This document shows, in pieces, positions 36,587 through 44,943 of a stretch of 52,959 nucleotides of DNA. The notes under the pieces were generated by a model. The model was not told the DNA's origin and did no database searches. It was given only the letters and a program-made list of their open reading frames with translations. The first letter of the stretch is position 1; every line of letters begins with the position of its first letter. Source of the DNA: Bradyrhizobium liaoningense (lineage in GTDB: Bacteria; Pseudomonadota; Alphaproteobacteria; Rhizobiales; Xanthobacteraceae). The translations under genes and the position numbers were made by a program. Location: NCBI RefSeq assembly GCF_018130955.1, contig NZ_JAFCJM010000046.1, forward strand, positions 1 through 52,959, read 5' to 3'.

Positions 36587-36631
36587 CGGAGGACACTCCT
36601 GGGGCTGCGTTGCGGATGAATGTTGAGTAAT

Positions 36632-36658
36632 CACTGATAAAAGTCAATATTCGTCAGT
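36632..36658. promoter_or_regulatory. Candidate TetR operator upstream of the efflux operon
   Basis: ACTGACGAATATTGAC (minus strand, 36658-36643) matches the motif before tetR at 32141-32156. On the plus strand the region is flanked by CACTGAT (36632-36638) and GTCAGT, giving an ACTGA...TCAGT inverted repeat. It lies 46-72 bases upstream of the adaptor start. Confidence 0.5.
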
Positions 36659-36810
36659 CATCAGAAAAACGTGAGCGTTAATGAGTGCTGAGGGAATTGA
36701 CGGTGCGAAAATGCCTCTGCCAGCGGGAGAGAAGACCGGCGCGTCGTAAAATCCGCCTGTAGCCTCTATGCAGGCTACGCAGCAGTGCGTCGGGTCGCTG
36801 CGAGAGGGCG

Positions 36811-37269
36811 ATGGAGCGAGCAGTGCGCACGGCGCGAGCAGATCAACCGATGGCGCCGTTACAGACGTCGCTGGCGCGCGCCACCCTTGCCGCCGTCGTG
36901 ATCGCCTGCGGCCTGTCCTTGCGCTGGTATGGCTTCCCGCTCGGACTTCCCACTTTCGTCGTGAAGTATGGCGGCTCGCTGTTATGGGCGACGATGGTGT
37001 TCCTGCTGGTCGGGGTGGTGCTGCCGCGCGTGACGCGGACGCAGATTGCAGCGATCGCGGCAGCGATTGCGATTGTGATCGAGTTTTCCCGCCTGGTGCA
37101 TGCACCGTGGCTGGATGCGTTCAGGCTCACCGGAGCGGGTGCGCTGCTCCTGGGCCGAATCTTTTCGTTGTGGAATTTAGTAGCGTACGCGATCGGTATC
37201 TTGCTCGGCGTCTGGATCGACCGTCTCGCCGCGATGCGTTGTCTCGTAGGCTGGGCAAAGGCGCCTTAG
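36811..37269 (+). CDS. DUF2809 family membrane protein
   Basis: The 152-residue protein has about four hydrophobic segments. It carries the DUF2809 pattern FVVKYGGSLLWATMVFLL, IEFSRLVHAPWLDAFRLTGA and ALLLGRIFSLWNLVAYAIG. Its start at 36811 follows GAGAGG. The last nine residues (CLVGWAKAP) are encoded inside a repeat arm that begins at 37244, so the natural C-terminus may have been replaced when the repeat entered. Function of the family is unknown. Confidence 0.8.
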   Translation: MERAVRTARADQPMAPLQTSLARATLAAVVIACGLSLRWYGFPLGLPTFVVKYGGSLLWATMVFLLVGVVLPRVTRTQIAAIAAAIAIVIEFSRLVHAPWLDAFRLTGAGALLLGRIFSLWNLVAYAIGILLGVWIDRLAAMRCLVGWAKAP

Positions 37270-37340
37270 CGCCGTGCCCACCACCTTGCCTTCATGCAAC
37301 GACAGTAGTGGGCACGCTTCGCTTTGCCACCCTACGAGAC
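37244..37340. repeat. Inverted-repeat element (TCGTAGG...GTGCCCACCAC type)
   Basis: TCGTAGGCTGGGCAAAGGCG and GCCGTGCCCACCAC on the left are complemented by GTAGTGGGCACGCTTCGC and TTTGCCACCCTACGA on the right. It overlaps the last 26 bases of the DUF2809 gene. Confidence 0.75.
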
Positions 37341-37360
37341 CTGTCCACACGGAGACAAGA

Positions 37361-37422
37361 GTGGTGGGTTACGCTGAGCGGACTGCGCTTCGTGCAGCCG
37401 CGCGGCTAACCCACCCTACGAA
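37361..37422. repeat. Second, related inverted repeat (GTGGTGGGTTACGC type)
   Basis: GGTGGGTTACGC at the left end pairs approximately with GGCTAACCCACC at the right, with an inner GCGCTTCGTGC region. It lies directly beside the element at 37244-37340. Confidence 0.55.
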
Positions 37423-37434
37423 GCCTCGAACCAA

Positions 37435-38601
37435 CTACTCCGACAGTTGAAACCGCTCGAAGCGATCGAGCTCGTCCTCGATCGCGCGCTTCAGCTCCTT
37501 GCGCCCCGCGGTCTTCCTGCCCTGCCCGACCCAATTCCATTTCTGCATCAGGAGCTTCTTGTTCTGCCGGTCGGTCTTGAGATCGAGCGCGGCGACGATC
37601 TCGTCGCCGACCAGCACCGGCAGCGCGAAATAGCCGAGCTTGCGTTTTGCCTTGGGCACATAGGCCTCGAACAGATGCTCATAGTCGAAGAACAGATGCG
37701 TGCGCTTGCGCTGGATGATTAGGGGATCGAAAGGCGAGAGGATGTGCACGAGATCGGCGGGCGCGCCCTGCCCGCCGGCTTCGACCGCCGCGGGCTCCGC
37801 CCAATGCTCCTGCTTGCCGGCACCGTCGAGCGCAACGGGCACCAGCGCGCCACGACGGACCCGGCTTGCGATCGCGCGACGCACGGCCGGCTTGCTCGGC
37901 GCATCGAGATGGCAGATCGAATCGAGGCTGACGATGCCCTGCGCGCGCAGCGCGCGGTCGAGCAAATAGTTTGCGATCTCTGTGCCTGACGCCGGCTTCG
38001 GTAACTTGTCCCAGCCGAAATGGCGCGTCATCAGCTCATAGGTCTTGAGCATGCCCTGGCGGGCGCTGATCGTCACGACGCCGGTGTAGAAGGCGAGCTG
38101 CAGCGCGCGCTTCGAGGGCTTTCGGCTCTGCCACAGATGCTCCTTCTCGGTGAGCACGTCGTCCTCGATGTCGCGGATCGTGAGCGGACCGGCGCGGACC
38201 AGCCGCATCACCTTGCGCGTGTCGGCAGGCGTCACCGACGCATACCATTTGTGCCCGTCCCGCTTGTGCTCGCGCATCGCCGGCAGGAAGAAGCGAAAAT
38301 CCCCTGAAGGCACGTAGGACAGCGCATGCGTCCAGTATTCGAACACGCTTCTGTCGGCGCTCTGGGCCGCTTGCAGATCGGCGCGGCGATAGGCGGGGAT
38401 GCGGCTGAACAAAATGTGGTGGTGGCAGCGCTCGATCACGTTGATGGTGTCGATCTGCACATAGCCGAGATGGGCAACCGCGTCGGCGACCGCCTGCGGG
38501 CCCGCACCGAACGGCTCGCGCGTGTCGAGCCGCTGCGCGCACAGCCAGATCTGGCGGCCTTGGGTCTTGGTGAGCGGGAGGGGTTTGGGCGTGCGGGACA
38601 T
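37435..38601 (-). CDS. YcaQ/AlkZ-like winged-helix DNA glycosylase
   Basis: The 388-residue protein has three winged-helix units of the HTH_42 family. It carries the catalytic Q-phi-D motif in LGYVQIDTINVIERCHHHIL, the form seen in YcaQ rather than the QxQ of AlkZ. Other family markers are VFEYWTHALSYVPSGDFRFF and HILSPFDPLIIQRKRT. Members unhook interstrand crosslinks and remove alkylated bases. The start is MSRTPKPLPLTKTQGR at 38601. Confidence 0.88.
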   Translation of the reverse strand: MSRTPKPLPLTKTQGRQIWLCAQRLDTREPFGAGPQAVADAVAHLGYVQIDTINVIERCHHHILFSRIPAYRRADLQAAQSADRSVFEYWTHALSYVPSGDFRFFLPAMREHKRDGHKWYASVTPADTRKVMRLVRAGPLTIRDIEDDVLTEKEHLWQSRKPSKRALQLAFYTGVVTISARQGMLKTYELMTRHFGWDKLPKPASGTEIANYLLDRALRAQGIVSLDSICHLDAPSKPAVRRAIASRVRRGALVPVALDGAGKQEHWAEPAAVEAGGQGAPADLVHILSPFDPLIIQRKRTHLFFDYEHLFEAYVPKAKRKLGYFALPVLVGDEIVAALDLKTDRQNKKLLMQKWNWVGQGRKTAGRKELKRAIEDELDRFERFQLSE

Positions 38602-38649
38602 TGCGAGGTGCAATGTAGCGGGATTCGCGCGAGGTTAGGCCAAAGAAAA

Positions 38650-38680
38650 AGCCGCGCTGCCAACTGCTGACAGCGCGGCT
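38650..38680 (-). terminator. Rho-independent terminator of the Met-rich gene
   Basis: A 10-base stem AGCCGCGCTG/CAGCGCGGCT with an 11-base loop is followed on the minus strand by TTTTTCTTT. It lies 18 bases after the stop of the methionine-rich gene and also separates it from the YcaQ-like gene. Confidence 0.8.
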
Positions 38681-38697
38681 GTAATCGCGCGCGCCGA

Positions 38698-38946
38698 TTA
38701 CTTCATCGACATGGCCTTCTGCGCCTTCATGTAGTGGCCGCAGGCGCCGCGCATGTTGCCCTTGCTCATGTCGGTGTTGGCCATCGACATCTCCTTGTTC
38801 ATGGCCATCTTGGCCGGCGTATCAGCCGTGCCGCCCATCATCGCGGCCGACTTCATCATGTTGTCCTTGGTGCACGCCATCATCCCGGCGGATGCGGGCG
38901 ACAAGGTAAGCGCGACAAAGGCTGCGGCGGTCAGCAAAATCTTCAT
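38698..38946 (-). CDS. Small secreted methionine-rich protein
   Basis: The 82-residue precursor has a clear Sec signal peptide (MKILLTAAAFVALTLSPASA). The mature ~62 residues contain 15 Met, with repeated short spacings (NMMKSAAMM, KMAMNKEMSM), two Cys and one His (CGHYM). Clustered Met in exported proteins is typical of Cu(I)/Ag(I)-binding periplasmic proteins. Metal binding is my inference; no family is recognised. Confidence 0.75.
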   Translation of the reverse strand: MKILLTAAAFVALTLSPASAGMMACTKDNMMKSAAMMGGTADTPAKMAMNKEMSMANTDMSKGNMRGACGHYMKAQKAMSMK

Positions 38947-39081
38947 CGGAAACGTCTCCTCCGTAAAACGAAACCGGCGTCATGCCGGCAATCGCAATTA
39001 CGCATTCTCCGCCCGGAATGTTTCGCGGAGAAGATATTTTCTTTGCTGCGATGCGATGGCAATTTGAAAGGGGTCTTGGCG

Positions 39082-39327
39082 TCAGCGCCCGGTCTTTGGC
39101 GCCCTCGTCCTGTCACCAACGCTGCCCGTGGCCATGTCGCCCTCGCAGGACGCCTTGCCACGCTCCGCCGCCTGACAGCGATAGACGCTGCCGGTCAGCC
39201 GATCGACCAGCCACATGTTTTCTTCCGTCGGACCTTCGACGCCGACATAGCGGTTGGCGACGCCTGTGATCAGCGTCGACAGCAGGATCGCAATCGCGAT
39301 CATCGCTGCGCCGATATAGACGGGCAT
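39082..39327 (-). CDS. Small single-pass membrane hypothetical protein
   Basis: The 81-residue protein has a hydrophobic segment at residues 3-23 (IGAAMIAIAILLSTLI) followed by an external domain with NMWLVDRLTGSVYRCQ and a second Cys (KASCEGD). The WLVDRLTGSVYRCQ core looks like short proteins of unknown function with two cysteines. The ATG at 39327 is preferred to a GTG at 39423 because coding bias falls upstream of it. Confidence 0.6.
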   Translation of the reverse strand: MPVYIGAAMIAIAILLSTLITGVANRYVGVEGPTEENMWLVDRLTGSVYRCQAAERGKASCEGDMATGSVGDRTRAPKTGR

Positions 39328-39637
39328 TGAACTCTGGGAAGCTGTCCGATCCGGCGGGCCGCCGCGATAGAACTGATAATCACTCGGCCTTGGCACTGGA
39401 AGAAACCCGGCTCCCTCTCTCACGTCTGCGGTTCTTGTCAGGCCAGTTTGCTAGGCGCGTATCTGGCCGATTTGTTGTTCGCATGCCGGCCATGAGGCGA
39501 CGCCTTTGCGACCGGCTGTGTGCGAATGTTTCCGGCGTCGAGCGTAAGCATCGGCCGCACCGGCATTGCGGTTGCGCATCATGCCTCGGCGCCGATCGAC
39601 CGACAGCAGAAGTTTGGTCCCTGTGCGCGGAAGCGGA

Positions 39638-39653
39638 TGTGATCTGAGTCACG
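39638..39653. promoter_or_regulatory. CRP-like site 1 (TGTGA-N6-TCACG)
   Basis: The site reads TGTGATCTGAGTCACG, one mismatch from the E. coli CRP consensus TGTGA-N6-TCACA. It lies 258 bases upstream of the OmpA-family start, in the gene-free interval 39328-39910. Confidence 0.4.
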
Positions 39654-39823
39654 CTGGCTCGGCAAGGGCTCGAACCCGATCCTGTCGACCACGCGACGAA
39701 GCCTCTTCACGCCTCGTGGCGACCCCTTCACCGCGGGTTTGGACATCCGGCAGTCGAAGCTGCGATTGGCAAGTTTCCGGCCCTTGTCGTCAGGATCTTC
39801 CCGTAAAATCAGGGCACCAGCAG

Positions 39824-39839
39824 TGTGATCCGCATCACA
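39824..39839. promoter_or_regulatory. CRP-like site 2 (TGTGA-N6-TCACA)
   Basis: The site reads TGTGATCCGCATCACA, an exact match to TGTGA-N6-TCACA and a perfect TGTGAT/ATCACA inverted repeat. It lies 72 bases upstream of the OmpA-family start, a plausible activator position. A CRP/FNR-family regulator is inferred. Confidence 0.55.
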
Positions 39840-39910
39840 TCTGGGCATTTGAACCCGGCTTAGGCTCGCAGCATCAAATCGCCATCAGGCGTTACAGCGA
39901 GGATACGACA

Positions 39911-40552
39911 ATGACCCATTTCGATAAGTTCTTTGGACTGAAGGCGATTACCTTGACGGCCGCGCTCTCTCTTTCGGCGGGCCTGGCTCTGGCCGGCGAC
40001 AACGTGACGTCGGGTCAGATCCTGGACGCGCTGAAGCCGAAGGCGCCGGTGACCCGCGGCCTGTCCGCAGGTCCCGCCGTCGACACCGCGGCGCAAGCCA
40101 AGGAAGCGACCTTCCTCAACACCGTGCGCAACCGTTCGACGCGCTCGCTGTCGACCGGAGAGCGTGAGCAGATCGCAGAACTTGCTGCCAGCAAGCCGAA
40201 GATCGATCTGGAGATTCAGTTCGACTACAACTCGGCCCAGATCAGCAAGACCTCGATGGGCTCGGTGCAGGCGCTCGGCAAGGCGCTGTCCGACCCGAGC
40301 CTGAAGGGTTCGACCTTCGTGGTTGCCGGTCACACTGATGCGGTCGGCGGCGAATCCTTCAACCAGGATCTCAGCGAAAGGCGCGCGGATACCATCAAGA
40401 AGTACCTGGTCCAGAACTACGGCCTCAACGGCACCGACCTCGTGACCGTCGGCTACGGCAAGACCAAGTTGAAGGACACGGCCAACGGTGCCGACCCGAT
40501 CAACCGTCGCGTCCAGGTCGTGAACATGGAAACCAAGACGGCATCGAAATAG
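39911..40552 (+). CDS. OmpA-family peptidoglycan-binding protein
   Basis: The 213-residue protein has a signal peptide (cut near GLALAGD), a ~75-residue linker and a C-terminal OmpA domain (about 95-210). The OmpA domain shows IDLEIQFDYNSAQIS, FVVAGHTDAVGGESFNQDLS, ERRADTIKKYL and NRRVQVVNM, including the Asp and Arg that grip diaminopimelate. There is no N-terminal barrel, so it is probably a periplasmic wall-binding protein. The frame is open far upstream, but the ATG at 39911 with AGGATAC gives the signal peptide. Two CRP-like sites lie upstream. Confidence 0.9.
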   Translation: MTHFDKFFGLKAITLTAALSLSAGLALAGDNVTSGQILDALKPKAPVTRGLSAGPAVDTAAQAKEATFLNTVRNRSTRSLSTGEREQIAELAASKPKIDLEIQFDYNSAQISKTSMGSVQALGKALSDPSLKGSTFVVAGHTDAVGGESFNQDLSERRADTIKKYLVQNYGLNGTDLVTVGYGKTKLKDTANGADPINRRVQVVNMETKTASK

Positions 40553-40608
40553 CCGTCGCATTCAATCCGCCTGGTGCAAGAGCGCCGGGCGGATGCTCAC
40601 GAGAAGTG

Positions 40609-40652
40609 CCCTGTTCCGACGAGATCGGAACGGGGCTCCCAATACTTTTTTT
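40609..40652 (+). terminator. Terminator-like hairpin after the OmpA-family gene
   Basis: An 11-base stem CCCTGTTCCGA / TCGGAACGGGG (one G-T pair) is followed after ten bases by a run of seven T (40646-40652). The distance from stem to T-run is longer than ideal. Confidence 0.5.
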
Positions 40653-40704
40653 GATGCGTTTTTTTTGACGCGAACCGGTTTCCACTTCGCTCGAAAACGC
40701 TCTA
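40645..40704. repeat. AGAGCGTTTTC...ACCGGTTCGCG repeat, copy 1
   Basis: Read on the minus strand it begins AGAGCGTTTTCGAGCGAAG, then TGGAAACCGGTTCGCG. The same order of words occurs on the plus strand at 49993-50046. The stop codon of the hybrid kinase (TAG at 40704-40702) is formed at its edge (CTAGAGC). Confidence 0.7.
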
Positions 40705-42633
40705 GCCGGGCGCCTGCGTCGAGAGCGCCTTGCGCAACAGCCTTGCGAGCTCCGCCTTGCGATAAGGCTTTTCCAGGATCAGGGCTCCCTCCTGGACATG
40801 ACCGTTTGCCGCCAGGGTTTCGACGGCATAGCCGGACGTCAGCAGCACGCGCAGTCCCGGCCTCGTCCGGCGCGCGATATCTGCAAGCTCCCAGCCATTG
40901 ACGCCTCCGGGCATCACGATGTCCGTAAACAAGAGATCGACCTGCGACGTCGATGCCAGCTTCTGCAAGGCCTCCTTGCCGTCGACCGCCGCGATGACCC
41001 TGTATCCCAGCGCCCCCAGGCTCATGACCGCATAGGACCGGACGAAAGGATCATCCTCCACGATCAGCACCGTTTCGGAGCCGCTCGGAGCCAACTGCGC
41101 TTCAGCCGGTCGCGCGAGGTCCCGCGTCTTCGCCACCACCGCCGGCAGATAGATCCTCACCGTCGTTCCAAGACGCGGCTCGCTGTAAATCGTGACGTGA
41201 CCGTTGGACTGCTTGGCGAAGCCGTAGACCATGCTCAGCCCGAGTCCAGAGCCCTTGCCGACCTCCTTGGTGGTAAAGAAGGGCTCGAATGCGCGTTCCA
41301 GTACGCGCTTGGGCATGCCCACCCCATTGTCGGTCACTGCAATCACGACATATTCGCCCGGCCCGACGTCCGGATGCCCGTTGTGATCGCCGGCGTCGAG
41401 CGATGCATTCGCCGTGTTGATGCTGAGCCGACCGCCGGACGCCATGGCATCCTGGGCATTGAGGGCGAGGTTGAGGATGGCCGCTTCAAGCTGGACCGGA
41501 TCGGCGAAGGCCCGCCGCAGCGCGGGATCGAGATGCGTGCTAATCTCGATGTCTTCGCGCAATGTCCGCCGCAGCAGCTTGTGTATCGAATCCAGAAGAT
41601 GGTTGCATTCGGTCTCGACCGGCCGCAGCAGCTGCTTGCGACTGAAGGCGAGCAGACGTTGCGTCAACTCGGCGCCCCGTTCACCCGCACTGCAGATGTC
41701 CTCGGCGAGCCGCTTCAAATCCGCGCGCGGGGCGAGCTGCTCGCCGAGGTGCTCCGCATTGCCGACGATGACCGTGAGAAGATTGTTGAAGTCGTGGGCG
41801 ATGCCGCCGGAGAGCTGTCCGACGGCCTCCATCTTCTGGGCCTGGATGAGTTGCGCCTCGGTGCGCTTGCGTTCGCTGAGGTCGTGGATCATGCCCACGA
41901 AGATCGACGTGCCGTCCTGCTTGGCCTCGCCGACCGACAGGTCCATCGGGAACGTGGTGCCGTCCTTGCGCTGACCGACCACCTCTCGGCCGATACCGAT
42001 GATCTTCTTCTCGCCGGTTTCCAGGAAGTTGCGGACGTAGCCGTCGTGCCCGGACCGGTAGGGCTCCGGCATCAGGATGCGGACGTTTTGACCGATGACC
42101 TCTTCGGCCCGGTACTGAAACAGCCTCTCGCAGGCCGGATTGAACTTCTGGATGATGCCGCTGGAATCGATCAGGATCACGCCGTCGACGGCGGTGTCGA
42201 TCACCGCGCGCAGCCGGGCCGCACTTTCACGCAGCACCCGCTCGACCCGCTCGCGCTCCGTGAGATCGTGAACGATTCCGACGAAGATCGAGCCTCCATC
42301 GGACTGCCTCGTTTCACCGACCGAAAGATGCATGAGGAAGGTCGAGCCGTCCTTGCGCTGGCCGAGTACCTCGCGCCCGATCCCGATGATCTTGCGGTCC
42401 CCGGTCGCGTGATAGTTCTGGAGGTAGCCATCATGTGCTTCGCGATAGGCCGTCGGCATCAACTGCTTGACGTTCTGGCCGATGATTTCCGCGGCGGAAA
42501 AGCCAAACAGCGTTTCGCAGGCCGGATTGAACATCAGAATGCGGCCGTCCGCATCGATTAGGATGACCCCGTCGACGGCGGTGTCGACCACGGCGCGGAG
42601 CCAGTCAGCGTTCAAATTGTCGGGTTCTCGCAA
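40702..42633 (-). CDS. Hybrid histidine kinase with tandem FixL-type PAS domains
   Basis: The 643-residue cytoplasmic protein has PAS1 (~10-125), PAS2 (~140-255), HisKA with His280 (GGIAHDFNNLL), HATPase_c (DNGVGMP, GKGSGLGLSMVYG) and a C-terminal receiver with Asp near 571 (LLFTDIVMPGG). Both PAS domains match the FixL heme pocket: His67 with Arg87, and His196 with Arg216, each 20 residues apart like His200/Arg220 of B. japonicum FixL. I chose a TTG start at 42633 with a GGTGGAG site; the frame runs further upstream but there opposes the GT39 gene and is not coding. No output regulator is adjacent. Confidence 0.85.
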   Translation of the reverse strand: MREPDNLNADWLRAVVDTAVDGVILIDADGRILMFNPACETLFGFSAAEIIGQNVKQLMPTAYREAHDGYLQNYHATGDRKIIGIGREVLGQRKDGSTFLMHLSVGETRQSDGGSIFVGIVHDLTERERVERVLRESAARLRAVIDTAVDGVILIDSSGIIQKFNPACERLFQYRAEEVIGQNVRILMPEPYRSGHDGYVRNFLETGEKKIIGIGREVVGQRKDGTTFPMDLSVGEAKQDGTSIFVGMIHDLSERKRTEAQLIQAQKMEAVGQLSGGIAHDFNNLLTVIVGNAEHLGEQLAPRADLKRLAEDICSAGERGAELTQRLLAFSRKQLLRPVETECNHLLDSIHKLLRRTLREDIEISTHLDPALRRAFADPVQLEAAILNLALNAQDAMASGGRLSINTANASLDAGDHNGHPDVGPGEYVVIAVTDNGVGMPKRVLERAFEPFFTTKEVGKGSGLGLSMVYGFAKQSNGHVTIYSEPRLGTTVRIYLPAVVAKTRDLARPAEAQLAPSGSETVLIVEDDPFVRSYAVMSLGALGYRVIAAVDGKEALQKLASTSQVDLLFTDIVMPGGVNGWELADIARRTRPGLRVLLTSGYAVETLAANGHVQEGALILEKPYRKAELARLLRKALSTQAPG

Positions 42634-42755
42634 TGCAAATCTCCACCGCCGGGCACCGCAACAAATTCCGGCAGCGAGCGTCAGTCCACACACATCGATT
42701 GATTCCGGCAAGCAAAACTGGAGCTTTTTCAGGACATATGCCCAACAGGGCGCAT

Positions 42756-44018
42756 TCAGATCCAGTTCTGAAAAATCATCAGCCGGTTGAAATTCTGCAT
42801 CGAAGTGCCGACGAAGGCGGCCGAGACCGGCAACATCACGGCAAAGCCGATCGCGGCCACGGCGACATAGGCCCACAGTGCCCAGCGCGGAAGATTTCCC
42901 CGCCGCAAGACATAGACCAGCGCGAGCGAGGCGGCGGTCGCGGCCGGCAGATAGTAGTAGATGAAGCCCAGCGTGCGCGGCAGCAGCGCCCAGGCGAGAT
43001 ACGGCCCGAGATAAAACGCCAGGATCAGGAACGCGTCCCAGCGGCGCGCGACGATTACGTCCCGCGCGACGACGACGAGGGCGACGAGAGCCGGCCACAG
43101 CACCAGAGGATTGCCGAGGAACACGATCGCAGCGATGCGGTCCTCCGCCGTCTTGTCGAACAGAAACCATACGGGACGCACCAGCCAGGGCCAGGACGGC
43201 CACGAGCTCTGATAGGTGTGGCCCGCAATTGCCGTCGTGGTGTTGTCGACAAAAATCCGCCGCTGCGCCTCGATCAGCTCGGTTGGCGACAGCCCGTGGA
43301 GCGGCACGAAGGTCACGAGGTAAGTGAGCGCCGGCAGGGCCACGAAGCAGAGCGCAAAATGCTGCACTCTGAAATCGGGCCAAAGGTCGGGACGATACCA
43401 GTCTGCCGGCCTCGCGTCGCCAAACGTCACGCGCCAGGATTGCAGCAACCGTACCGCCGCGACGATCCCGATGCAGGCAGCCAACGGAAACAAGCCGCTC
43501 CATTTGCACGCCGCGGCAAGTCCGAACAGGCCGCCTGCGAGCGCGAACAACAGATGCGGCGTCTGCTTGCGAAAGCCGTGCATGAAGGCGGCGGTGGCGA
43601 GCAGGCCGAAGGCGAGCGCAAAGACATCGAGCATCGCGATCCGCGACTGCACGAATACCATCTGATTGCAAAACGCGATCAGCGCCGCCGCGATCGCCGG
43701 TCCTTGCGCTGCGAACAGCGCGAGCCCGCAGAGATAGATCGCCACGATCGCAAGCGCGCCGAACAGCGTCGCGGGATAGCGCCAGCCCAGCGCATTGTCG
43801 CCGAACACCGCGATCGAGGCCGCGATCAGCTCCTTTGCGAGCGGCGGATGCATCGGATTGAGCGCTGGCTTCGGCAGCACCGGCTCCAGCATCTGCCGCG
43901 CCGCCGGGACATAGTGCACCTCGTCGAAGACGAATTTTTCCGGCGTGGTGACGCCGACCAACAGCACGAGATGTGCGATCAGGAATATCGCGACAGCGAG
44001 GACTGCGCTCCGCGACAT
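42756..44018 (-). CDS. GT39-type (PMT) membrane glycosyltransferase
   Basis: The 420-residue protein has about ten membrane helices. It carries the PMT-family motifs FVFDEVHYVPAARQML (acidic pair in the first loop), MHPPLAKELIA, SRIAMLDVFALAF and CKWSGLFP. It transfers sugars from a polyprenyl-phosphate donor to proteins or lipids on the periplasmic side. The ATG at 44018 (MSRSAVLAVAIFL) starts the first helix; a TTG at 44132 is open but less likely. The exact acceptor is unknown. Confidence 0.87.
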   Translation of the reverse strand: MSRSAVLAVAIFLIAHLVLLVGVTTPEKFVFDEVHYVPAARQMLEPVLPKPALNPMHPPLAKELIAASIAVFGDNALGWRYPATLFGALAIVAIYLCGLALFAAQGPAIAAALIAFCNQMVFVQSRIAMLDVFALAFGLLATAAFMHGFRKQTPHLLFALAGGLFGLAAACKWSGLFPLAACIGIVAAVRLLQSWRVTFGDARPADWYRPDLWPDFRVQHFALCFVALPALTYLVTFVPLHGLSPTELIEAQRRIFVDNTTTAIAGHTYQSSWPSWPWLVRPVWFLFDKTAEDRIAAIVFLGNPLVLWPALVALVVVARDVIVARRWDAFLILAFYLGPYLAWALLPRTLGFIYYYLPAATAASLALVYVLRRGNLPRWALWAYVAVAAIGFAVMLPVSAAFVGTSMQNFNRLMIFQNWI

Positions 44019-44236
44019 GTCGGGAACTGAAGCGGATTCACGCGACGCTTGTAGGGAAGTTTTGCGTGGCAAATTTGGCTCACCGCGGACAAAAAATTCT
44101 TCGCATTCTGCTTTGAACGCATTCTGCCGCAACTGTCACTAAGCATAACGCTCGTCCTGCGGCGCTTGTGATAATTTTACAACATCGCAATCGCGCGCAA
44201 TCCGGTACGATACGGGACACATCGATCGGTTACGAA

Positions 44237-44941
44237 ATGAATCTGCGCCTCCGCGTTCTTCTCCCTGCATCATTGCTTGCCCTCGTCTGCGCGACGCTAT
44301 CAGCGCATGCGCAAACGCGCGTCGGCGAAGCGGTGGTGATCCAGAACGAAGTCGTGCGCGTTGCGACGGCGACCACGCAGATCAATGTCGGCGACAGCAT
44401 GCTGCGCGACGAGACCGTGCGCACCGGCGCCGACGGCGCCGCGCGCTTCGTCATGGCCGACAGCACCAATTTGTCGCTCGGGCCAGGCGCAACGCTGAAG
44501 CTCGACCGCACCGTCTTCAACGACGAGCACAGCTATCGCGACGTCGCGATCCGCATGACCTCAGGCGCCTTCCGCTTCGTCACCGGACATTCGGAGAAGG
44601 CCGCCTACAAGATCACGACACCGCTCGCCACGATCGGCGTGCGCGGCACCACGCTCGACATCCTGGCGCAGCGCGGCCGCTCCGTGGTGGTTCTGCAGGA
44701 CGGCGCCGCCACGGTCTGCACGCTCAGCTTCCAGTGCATTCAGCTCACCCAGCCCGGCGACACAGCGGTCATCACCTCGGCCGGCGGCAAGGTCACCATC
44801 ACCAAGACCAGCACGCCGCCGTGGACGTTCGCAGCGACCTGCAGCGCATCGCCAGGCCTCTGCTCGGTGAACCAGTATGCAGACGCCTCGCCCACCGTTT
44901 CGCCGGCCGTCCATGACGACGGCATGCTGTGCGGGCGCTGA
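44237..44941 (+). CDS. Exported FecR-domain protein
   Basis: The 234-residue protein has a signal peptide (MNLRLRVLLPASLLALVCAT, cut near SAHAQ). A FecR domain follows with LRDETVRTGADGAARFVMAD, MTSGAFRFVTGHSEKAAYKI and the hallmark TPLATIGVRGTTLDI. A Cys-bearing C-terminal part (CTLSFQC, CSASPGLC, C near the end) follows. Unlike sigma-regulator FecR it has a cleavable signal and no membrane anchor, so it acts in the periplasm or outside. The stop is two bases from the start of the barrel gene, so the two are expressed together. Confidence 0.88.
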   Translation: MNLRLRVLLPASLLALVCATLSAHAQTRVGEAVVIQNEVVRVATATTQINVGDSMLRDETVRTGADGAARFVMADSTNLSLGPGATLKLDRTVFNDEHSYRDVAIRMTSGAFRFVTGHSEKAAYKITTPLATIGVRGTTLDILAQRGRSVVVLQDGAATVCTLSFQCIQLTQPGDTAVITSAGGKVTITKTSTPPWTFAATCSASPGLCSVNQYADASPTVSPAVHDDGMLCGR

Positions 44942-44943
44942 CC

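Noticed and set aside
42634..43671. The long in-frame extension upstream of the hybrid kinase
   Set aside because: It lies in a wrong frame across the GT39 gene, with Arg-rich shadow composition. A TTG with GGTGGAG at 42633 gives a sensible kinase start.
44237..44941. A FecR-type anti-sigma regulator of iron uptake
   Set aside because: No FecI-type sigma factor or TonB receptor is near, and the protein has a cleavable signal rather than a membrane anchor.
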